From Natronomonas salinimetallica (GTDB lineage Archaea > Halobacteriota > Halobacteria > Halobacteriales > Haloarculaceae), in the NCBI RefSeq assembly GCF_013839515.1, contig NZ_JACDNQ010000007.1, forward strand, positions 16,978 to 80,977: DNA of 64,000 bases. The letters run 5' to 3'. Positions 58,552 through 64,000 of this stretch are shown here, in pieces (positions within the stretch are counted from its first letter, which is position 1; every line of letters begins with the position of its first letter). The translations under genes were made by a program, and so were the position numbers. The notes beneath the pieces were generated by a model, which was not told where the DNA came from, searched no databases, and saw only the letters and a program-made list of their open reading frames with translations.

Positions 58552-59892
58552 CTACCGGTGGCTCCCCTCCCGCACCGTCGTCTTCTCGCCGTCCGGGCTC
58601 ACGACACACCGATCGGGCAGTTGGGGTTCGGGTTCCCGGCCGACGGTGAAAAACCGTTCCGTGCGCGTGAGCTCCTCCGTCGAGGGGCTCGGCTTCGAGA
58701 TCAGCTCGTACTCCACGGCGACGCCGTCGGATACCGGGGCGATACGAACGGCGGGCAGCTGATAGGAGGGATAAAAGACCGGCGGCAGAACGCCGATGAT
58801 GCCGTCGCGACGGTGAAGCCGCTTGAGCCACGTCCCCGTGTTGAGGAGAACCCCGCCGTCGACCGACCGCATCGTCGCCCGGTGGGTGTGGCCATAACAG
58901 AAGACCGTCGTCTCCGGCTCCTCGGCGAAGATTTCGCGGGCGACCTCCCGGTAGGATACCTCGGGGTCGACGGTGAGATCGGTCTCGAACACCCCGAAGC
59001 GGTCGATCGTCTTCCGGACGTCCCGGCGGATGAAATACAGCGGGATCCCGACGAGTATCAAAAGCCCCGCGACGGCCACGTTGAACACGAGCAAGAACCA
59101 CGCCGCCGTCCCGGCCCGGCCGAAGCGATCCAAGAACGTCACCGTCCGCTCGACCGGCAGCGACCAGAGTCCGAGGACGTCCAGCCCCGCCCCGATCGCC
59201 AGCAGGGCGCTGACGTTGAACAACAACAGAAACGGCACCAGCGAGTACCGCAACAGTGGATTCATCTCCCGATAGAAGTACTTCGAGAGGAGCCACACCG
59301 GCATCCGCTCCGTCGGCGTCACCGCCTGGACGTCCTTCAGCCAGTTGTATCGGCCCCTGGTGGACAGTTTGCCCGCCCGGCTCGTAACGAGCGTGTTGTA
59401 ATAGTACCCGAGCGGCGTCGAGTGGGGGTTTCCCCAGTCCTCGATGCGGTTGTTCGGGTCCCGTTGGTGGCCGTGTTCGAAATGGATCACCTGCTCGCCG
59501 ACCCGGCGTGAGATCGACTCGACGGGAACGAGGTCGATATTGTACGCCGCGAGGCGCTCGACGTACTCGTCGTAGGCGGCGAGCTCGTGGTCGTGATTGC
59601 CCGGCAACAGCGTGATCCGGACGTTCTCGCCGGTCGCCTCGAACGCCTCGAACAGCTCCGGATACGTCTCTTCGAGGATTTCGAACTTCTCGATGCCCGT
59701 GACGGTCGTGAACTCCCAGAGCCCGAAGGCGTCGCCGTTGATGATCAACTCGGCGTTCTCCTCCGTTCCCGCGAGCCGATCGAGGAAGCCGAGCAGTTCC
59801 GGCAGGAAATCGACCTCCTCGAGTTGCTCGTCGCCGCCGATGTGGAGGTCGCTAATCACGTAGTAGACCCGATCCTCCGAGTCGTCGGCCAT
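58552..59892 (-). CDS. membrane-linked metallophosphoesterase
   Basis: A 446-residue calcineurin-like phosphoesterase with two or three membrane helices in the middle. Metal motifs: YYVISDLHIGGDEQLEE (DxH), LIINGDAFGLWEFT (GD), ITLLPGNHDHELAAYDEY (GNHDH), VIHFEHGHQRDPNN (GH) and TTVFCYGHTHRATMRS (GHTH). Membrane helices lie at ~240-260 (LVPFLLLFNVSALLAIGAG) and ~270-300 (AAWFLLVFNVAVAGLLILVG). This resembles UDP-diacylglucosamine or related phosphoesterases, with an inserted membrane segment. The substrate is unknown; all metal-binding motifs are present, so it is probably active. Confidence 0.83.
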   Translation of the reverse strand: MADDSEDRVYYVISDLHIGGDEQLEEVDFLPELLGFLDRLAGTEENAELIINGDAFGLWEFTTVTGIEKFEILEETYPELFEAFEATGENVRITLLPGNHDHELAAYDEYVERLAAYNIDLVPVESISRRVGEQVIHFEHGHQRDPNNRIEDWGNPHSTPLGYYYNTLVTSRAGKLSTRGRYNWLKDVQAVTPTERMPVWLLSKYFYREMNPLLRYSLVPFLLLFNVSALLAIGAGLDVLGLWSLPVERTVTFLDRFGRAGTAAWFLLVFNVAVAGLLILVGIPLYFIRRDVRKTIDRFGVFETDLTVDPEVSYREVAREIFAEEPETTVFCYGHTHRATMRSVDGGVLLNTGTWLKRLHRRDGIIGVLPPVFYPSYQLPAVRIAPVSDGVAVEYELISKPSPSTEELTRTERFFTVGREPEPQLPDRCVVSPDGEKTTVREGSHR

Positions 59893-59928
59893 CGCCCGAA
59901 ACAGGTCATCCCTCGTGGAAAAAGTACC

Positions 59929-59973
59929 GGGTTCCGCCTCCCGAGCGGGTTCCGCCTCCCGAGCGGCTTCCGG
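59929..59973. repeat. 18-bp tandem repeat, two units and a partial
   Basis: GGGTTCCGCCTCCCGAGC at 59929 and 59947, then a partial GGCTTCCGG. Confidence 0.82.
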
Positions 59974-60044
59974 CCGTCGGTCGGGCCTTCGATTTCGGTG
60001 GTCCGGCCGTGCTCCCCCTGCATCGACGCCGCCGACCGTATCGT

Positions 60045-60521
60045 TTATAGATCCTTGGCGATTCCCCGGAGGCCGTTCATCCGTTCGCGCTGGGTTCGAA
60101 TCTCGTCCGTCGACATCACCTCGCCGAGTCGGGTGTCCTCGACGAGCGCCTCGGCGAGCCAGCGGGCGCGCTGTTCGATCTCGGCGTTTTTGAGGTACGT
60201 TGCGATGCGATCGATCTCCGCGTCGGTGGGGTGTTTTCCCCCATCGAGGGGGTGGAGTCGCTGAACGGTCTCGACGGGGTCGGTCTTTTCGTCGGGGACG
60301 TACGCACCACCGGCGAGAAGCAGGGTCCGGGCCGTTACCGACGCGACCTCCTCGCGCTCGTCGTAGCCGAGGTCGTCGACGACCAGCGCGGCCGCCCGCG
60401 TCGAGAGCACGAACGTCTCGCGGGACGGTTCGGCGAAGTTCGGCCCCCCGGAGGGGTCGAGCGTGACGGCCAGCGCCGGTTCGTCCGCATCGGTCGAACG
60501 AAGCCGTGGATGGTCGAGCAT
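60045..60521 (-). CDS. conserved protein of unknown function
   Basis: A 158-residue acidic protein. It starts MLDHPRLRSTDADEPALAVT and has helical regions (TRAAALVVDDLGYDEREEVA, IDRIATYLKNAEIEQRARWL, AEALVEDTRLGEVMSTDEIR). I do not recognise a family or motif. It lies between a metallophosphoesterase and a zinc-finger gene, on the same strand, without obvious coupling. Confidence 0.55.
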   Translation of the reverse strand: MLDHPRLRSTDADEPALAVTLDPSGGPNFAEPSRETFVLSTRAAALVVDDLGYDEREEVASVTARTLLLAGGAYVPDEKTDPVETVQRLHPLDGGKHPTDAEIDRIATYLKNAEIEQRARWLAEALVEDTRLGEVMSTDEIRTQRERMNGLRGIAKDL

Positions 60522-60605
60522 ACGGGCGTTTCGTCGTCGGGATATTTCGGTTGTCCGATCCAGCGACGGGTGGGACGACGACGCGGCGGGACAGATAAAA
60601 ACGCG

Positions 60606-60848
60606 TTATTCGGGGCGGGGGGTGACGCTGAAATCGCGTACGGAGTGGAGGTCCTCGCCGATCCCTGCTCCCTCACAGCCGTCGCTCGGGCAGGCGTAGT
60701 GCCACCCGTCGCGTGTCGACGCCCGTTCGGAGAACCGCTCCCCACAGCGCTCACAGACGAGGGTGTCCGACGAGCAAGTATCGCGATGCAGTTCGTATCG
60801 GAGTTCGCTGGTGAACGTCCGCTTGCAGTTTCGACACGTATGCGTCAT
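60606..60848 (-). CDS. small zinc-finger protein
   Basis: An 80-residue protein with a C2H2-type finger at the N-terminus (CRNCKRTFTSELRYELHRDT) and a second cysteine cluster LVCERCGERFSERAS ... WHYACPSDGCEG. Haloarchaea encode many such small zinc proteins; the target is unknown. A TATA-like CTTATAAG lies ~23-31 nt upstream on the minus strand. Confidence 0.75.
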   Translation of the reverse strand: MTHTCRNCKRTFTSELRYELHRDTCSSDTLVCERCGERFSERASTRDGWHYACPSDGCEGAGIGEDLHSVRDFSVTPRPE

Positions 60849-60942
60849 ACGTGAGGGTCGGCGGCCGATTCACTTATAAGCACCCGTTCGTTCATCACCG
60901 GGCGAGACGGGCGGACGCGGTCGGTGCCGCCGAACGGCGGCG

Positions 60943-61356
60943 CTAGAGCCCGACGTTGAGCGCGTATGGCCACGCCACCTCCGCGACGGCGAGGAACGCC
61001 AACGCGCCGCCGACACCGTAGACGTTCTTGAGGAACGAGGTCATCTCGTCCTGTGCGTCCTCGCCGTCCGCGTTCCAGAAGTCGTGCATGGTGACCGCCG
61101 AGACGAACAAGAACAGCGCGAGTGCGCCGGCCCCGACCGTGGGGACGACGCCGGTGACGAGAGCGAGCCCGGCAAAAATCAAGAGCCCGCCGCTGGCGAG
61201 AACCGAGAGTTTCGGGAACGGGAGTCCCTTGAACTCCGCGTACCCGGTCATCTCGGCCGTACTGGTGAAGTGATTGATCCCGGTGAACGCCAACACGCCG
61301 CCGAAAAGCACCCTGGCAAACAGGAACGCGACTCCGGCACCCGTACTCTCGAACAT
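60943..61356 (-). CDS. DoxX family membrane protein
   Basis: A 137-residue protein with four membrane helices (AFLFARVLFGGVLAFTGIN, LASGGLLIFAGLALVTGVV, GALALFLFVSAVTMHDFW, YGVGGALAFLAVAEVAWPY). It fits the DoxX family (FxGxNHF, then the AEFKGLPFPKLSVLASGGLL region). Family members are linked to respiratory or thiol-oxidising membrane complexes; no partner is visible here. The ATG at 61356 is chosen because the first conserved helix follows it directly; longer frames add an unlikely leader. Confidence 0.8.
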   Translation of the reverse strand: MFESTGAGVAFLFARVLFGGVLAFTGINHFTSTAEMTGYAEFKGLPFPKLSVLASGGLLIFAGLALVTGVVPTVGAGALALFLFVSAVTMHDFWNADGEDAQDEMTSFLKNVYGVGGALAFLAVAEVAWPYALNVGL

Positions 61357-61564
61357 CACCGATCCTCCGTTGTGGCGGTCGATTTCGGCGCGGTTCGGTC
61401 CCGAGCTACGTGCAGTAACATTACACAAGCAGATACGGATTGGAACCATTATATCACTTTGGCAACATCACCGCAACTAGGTGACGTTCGGGTTACCGTG
61501 TCGGATCCCGTACTTTCGGCTCCCGCTCCGTGACACCACCGGACACGGCCCGGCCCACCCGAAC

Positions 61565-61572
61565 GTTTTATC
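61565..61572 (+). promoter_or_regulatory. TATA box of tyrS
   Basis: GTTTTATC, 24-31 nt before the ATG at 61596; leaderless message. Confidence 0.6.
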
Positions 61573-61595
61573 GGCCGTCTCACGGAACCACGCCC

Positions 61596-62633
61596 ATGGA
61601 CACGGCCGAGCGGACCGAACTGGTCGCGCGATTCACCGAGGAGGTAATCGAGGAAGCCGAGATCGAGGCGCTGTTCGAGGCGTCGGACGAGCCGACGGCG
61701 TACATCGGCTACGCCCCGACCGGTGAGATGCACATCGGACACTTCACCACGATGCGGAAGCTCGCAGACTTCGTCGAGGCGGGCCTCGACGTGACGGTCC
61801 TCATCGCGGACCTCCATGCCCACCTCGACGACGCCAAGAGTCCCTTCGAGCTGTTGGACGCCCGCTCGCAGTACTACCGAACCGCGATCGAGGCGATGAT
61901 CGAGGCGTCGGGAGCGGACCCGGCGGGCGTTTCCTTCGTCCGGGGGACGGAGTTCCAACTCGAGGAGCCCTACACGATGGACCTCTATCGGCTGCTCGCG
62001 GAGACGACGCTCTCGCGCGCCCAGCGGGCCGGAAGCGAGGTCGTCAGACAGTCGGAAAACCCCAAACTCGGCGGGCTCGTTTACACGCTCATGCAGGCGC
62101 TCGACGTCGCCGCCCTCGATGCCGACGTCGCCTACGGCGGGATCGACCAGCGCGGGATCTACATGCTCGCACGCGAACAGCTCCCGAAGCAGGGATATCA
62201 CAAGCCCACCTGCGTGTTCGCGCCGCTCCTGTCGGGGCTGTCCGGCGGGAAGATGTCCGCCTCCGAGGCCGGCTCGAAGATCAACCTCACCGACAGCGAC
62301 GAGACCGTCGCCGAGAAGATAACCGGCGCGTACTGTCCCGCGGGCGAGGCCGAGGGCAACGGCGTTTTGGAGTATCTCCGCTTTCTCGTGTTCCCGGTCT
62401 TCGACGAGCGTGGCCGGCCGTTCGTCGTCGAACGGCCCGAGGAGTACGGCGGCGACCTCACCTACGAGGGCTACGATGCGCTCGAATCCGATTTCGTCTC
62501 GGGCGAGCTCCACCCCGCCGATCTCAAGCCGGCGGCGGCATCGGCGATCGCCGAGGTGATAGATCCGGTTCGCGAGCGGCTGTCCGAGGAGCCCGAGCTT
62601 CTGGCGTCCGCGTATCCGGAAACGCACGGGTGA
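61596..62633 (+). CDS. tyrS: tyrosyl-tRNA synthetase (archaeal type)
   Basis: A 345-residue class I synthetase charging tRNA-Tyr, of the short archaeal/eukaryotic form without a C-terminal S4 domain. The HIGH motif is in AYIGYAPTGEMHIGHFTTMR and the KMSKS equivalent in LSGGKMSASEAGSKINLTD. Tyrosine-binding segments are seen as YYRTAIEAMIEA and LQALDVAALDADVAYGGIDQ. The start at 61596 is supported by the TATA box and avoids an upstream in-frame Met. No close operon partner; doxX is divergent. Confidence 0.95.
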   Translation: MDTAERTELVARFTEEVIEEAEIEALFEASDEPTAYIGYAPTGEMHIGHFTTMRKLADFVEAGLDVTVLIADLHAHLDDAKSPFELLDARSQYYRTAIEAMIEASGADPAGVSFVRGTEFQLEEPYTMDLYRLLAETTLSRAQRAGSEVVRQSENPKLGGLVYTLMQALDVAALDADVAYGGIDQRGIYMLAREQLPKQGYHKPTCVFAPLLSGLSGGKMSASEAGSKINLTDSDETVAEKITGAYCPAGEAEGNGVLEYLRFLVFPVFDERGRPFVVERPEEYGGDLTYEGYDALESDFVSGELHPADLKPAAASAIAEVIDPVRERLSEEPELLASAYPETHG

Positions 62634-62726
62634 ACGGGCGGGCGTCCGTTCAGGCGATTCGTCCCCACCCCACTCGCTCCCGTTGGTCGCTCCTCGAGAG
62701 TGGGGGGGCCTCTCGCCCACTTTCAG

Positions 62727-63053
62727 CTAAATCCCTTCGAGCCAACGATCGGCCCAGCTCTCGATTTCGTCGAAGACCGGACACAGCGACCGTCCCTTTT
62801 CGGTAAGCGAGTAGTACGTCGCGACCGGAGCGTCCTCCTCGAGGCGGCGCTCGACGAACCCCGTCTCCCGGAGATCGTCGAGGACCCGAGAGAGCGTCCG
62901 GGAGTTCGCGTCCGTCGAGCGCTTGAGTTCGTTGAACCGCTTTTCGCCCCCCTGGAGGTCGTGGAGGACGAGCAACCGCCACTTCGATCCGATCTGCTCC
63001 ATCGACTCGACGACCGGACAGGGTGAATCGACCTGCTCTTGGGTGTTTGACAT
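62727..63053 (-). CDS. HxlR family transcriptional regulator
   Basis: A 108-residue winged-helix regulator of the HxlR (MarR-like) family. Pattern: CPVVESMEQIGSKWRLLVLH, DLQGGEKRFNELKRSTDANS, SRTLSRVLDDLRETGFVERR, and the wing VATYYSLTEKGRSLCPVFDE. The conserved N-terminal Cys (CPVVESM) is present, which senses aldehyde or thiol stress in relatives. ATG 63053 is supported by a minus-strand TATA box (63075-63084) 22-31 nt upstream. Confidence 0.88.
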   Translation of the reverse strand: MSNTQEQVDSPCPVVESMEQIGSKWRLLVLHDLQGGEKRFNELKRSTDANSRTLSRVLDDLRETGFVERRLEEDAPVATYYSLTEKGRSLCPVFDEIESWADRWLEGI

Positions 63054-63074
63054 ACCGTTCCGTACGGCATCGTC

Positions 63075-63084
63075 GAATAAATAT
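63075..63084 (-). promoter_or_regulatory. TATA box of the HxlR gene
   Basis: ATATTTATTC on the minus strand, 22-31 nt before the ATG at 63053. Confidence 0.5.
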
Positions 63085-63090
63085 CCACCC

Positions 63091-63172
63091 CGTCCAGGCC
63101 GCCGTGAGCCCCCGTTCGGATCGCTGTGAGCCCCCGTCCAGGCCGCCGTGAGCCCCCGTTCGGATCGCCGGA
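63091..63172. repeat. 44-bp tandem repeat, two units (second partial)
   Basis: CGTCCAGGCCGCCGTGAGCC at 63091 and 63135, 44 nt apart, with an internal GTGAGCCCCCGT repeat. It lies between the HxlR gene and the gene at 63211. Confidence 0.85.
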
Positions 63173-63210
63173 GACAACACACCCAAGCATACGGCACACA
63201 TAAAAGGGAT

Positions 63211-63669
63211 ATGTACACCGGACGGACGGAGAAACCCTGTTGTCTCTGTGGCGACCCGGAGACGGCCCACCGGATCGATATTCCACCGCGGACGATCCAG
63301 CAGTTGAAACACGCCGAACCGATCGCCTGGCGGGACATCGAGGGGGAGGTATCGCTGTATTTCTGTCAGGGCGACTGGGAGACCGTCCGGGATCTCGTCC
63401 TCGAGACGGGAATGAGTCCACTCCCGCGGTGTAACGCCGGCCGGGCGTCGTTCGTTCTCCGGGATGATTTCGAGGCGCTTTTGAACGCCAACAGGGCGGA
63501 ACCGGACCAACATCCCCTCGAGCGGGAGCTTCGACAGAAGGCGAAGGACGCCCTCGAACGCTACGAGGCCGACGATCCCCACGTCGAGGAACGCGACCTC
63601 GTCGAGGCGAGGGTCGTCACGTGGGCCCTGGACGATCTCGGGCCCGCGCTGGCATCCGCGGACGACTGA
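63211..63669 (+). CDS. protein of unknown function with N-terminal Cys cluster
   Basis: A 152-residue protein. It starts MYTGRTEKPCCLCGDPETAH, a CxxC-type cluster with a later Cys (RCNAGRASFVLRDDFEALLN), suggesting a metal or redox site, and has a long charged C-terminal helix (ERELRQKAKDALERYEADDP). I do not recognise the family. The stop is TGATACGG, like several other genes here. It lies between an HxlR regulator (opposite strand) and a tandem repeat. Confidence 0.6.
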   Translation: MYTGRTEKPCCLCGDPETAHRIDIPPRTIQQLKHAEPIAWRDIEGEVSLYFCQGDWETVRDLVLETGMSPLPRCNAGRASFVLRDDFEALLNANRAEPDQHPLERELRQKAKDALERYEADDPHVEERDLVEARVVTWALDDLGPALASADD

Positions 63670-63712
63670 TACGGAACGGCCGATAGCCGACGGGCGGAGC
63701 AGGCCGGGTGCT

Positions 63713-63780
63713 CTGGGATCGAATGTGGGCCTACGGGATCGAATGTGGGCCTACGGGATCGAATGTGGGCCTACGGGATC
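63713..63780. repeat. 20-bp tandem repeat, three units and a partial
   Basis: GGGATCGAATGTGGGCCTAC at an exact 20-nt period (63715, 63735, 63755), then a partial unit at 63775. Confidence 0.9.
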
Positions 63781-63837
63781 GGACACCCCCCGAGCGAATA
63801 CCAAACACTGTTACTCCTCGTTTCTGTATGGGTGAAT

Positions 63838-64000
63838 ATGAGTGCGCCCGCCGACGAGTTCGAGTTGACCGCGCCGGAGCTAACGAACGATGATCTGTTG
63901 ATTCTCGACGATCCGCACTTCACCCCCGACACGGTCGCCGTCGTCACCGGTGCCGCCTCGGGGATCGGCCGCGCGACGGCCGTCGCGCTCGCGGCGAACG
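63838..64000 (+). CDS. SDR family oxidoreductase (3' end outside window)
   Basis: The first ~54 codons of a short-chain dehydrogenase/reductase. After an N-terminal segment (MSAPADEFELTAPELTNDDL) the coenzyme-binding TGxxxGIG motif is clear: VAVVTGAASGIGRATAVALA. The N-terminal extension of ~33 residues before the Rossmann strand is longer than in many SDRs and fits the haloarchaeal type. Substrate cannot be judged from this part. ATG 63838 has no clear TATA in the repeat-rich upstream region. Confidence 0.85.
   Translation, partial: MSAPADEFELTAPELTNDDLLILDDPHFTPDTVAVVTGAASGIGRATAVALAAN

Noticed and set aside
1..64000. Replication origin or prophage
   Set aside because: No cdc6/orc1 gene, no phage structural or integrase genes, and no origin repeats seen.

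Overview
The window is 64 kb of a halophilic archaeon (class Halobacteria). The evidence is the high GC, the strongly acidic proteins, many TATA boxes 22-35 nt upstream of start codons with no room for a ribosome site (leaderless transcripts), archaeal information genes (PDCD5, Pcc1, S3Ae, S15, TyrS, ProS, fibrillarin-like FlpA) and many families known mainly from haloarchaea (AglJ, DUF5305-, DUF5812-, DUF5817-, DUF6517- and DUF7344-like proteins). I do not assign a genus.

Layout. 1-7.3 kb: the end of flpA, gshA, and a TetR gene facing an operon of an S-layer-type CARDB protein and an RND/MMPL exporter, followed by a winged-helix regulator. 7.4-10.1 kb: coaD, aglJ and small proteins. 10.1-18 kb: aromatic metabolism (tyrA with an Rsm22-like methylase, aroA, aroC), an M24 peptidase and an IMPDH-fold protein. 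18-23.7 kb: PP-loop protein, PDCD5, MOSC protein, a twin CrcB fluoride-channel pair, a decayed IS605-type tnpB element, FKBP and tmk. 23.8-26.3 kb: a tightly overlapping operon rps15 - RecJ-like - pcc1 - rps3ae. 26.4-34.5 kb: RNA ligase, pgi, CAAX protease, proS, a PAPS-reductase-like protein and haloarchaeal DUF proteins. 34.7-39.3 kb: gltB. 39.4-45.6 kb: membrane proteins, a thioesterase, a PRTase/hydrolase pair, tRNA-Pro and a TrkA-N membrane protein. 45.6-54.8 kb: the most unusual locus. It holds an extended signal peptidase I, a DUF5305 protein, a membrane-anchored HTH regulator, three exported proteins with SipW/TasA-like leaders (two of them in an AT-rich island) and a PGF-CTERM surface protein. 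55-64 kb: two sensor kinases, a membrane-linked metallophosphoesterase, DoxX, tyrS, HxlR and the start of an SDR gene.

The structure outside genes is as notable as the genes. At least two families of short palindromic elements share ATACTG/CAGTAT ends. Family A has four copies and family B has two copies of 110 bp that are 97% identical; a nested palindrome (C) abuts one B copy. Several copies begin exactly inside a TGA stop codon (TGA-TACTG). At least a dozen minisatellite-like tandem repeats (period 18-44 bp) lie mostly between genes. The tnpB gene carries a 45-nt double-hairpin insertion that supplies its premature stop.

Family names come from recognition of sequence motifs without a database search; DUF numbers in particular should be read as likely rather than proven.
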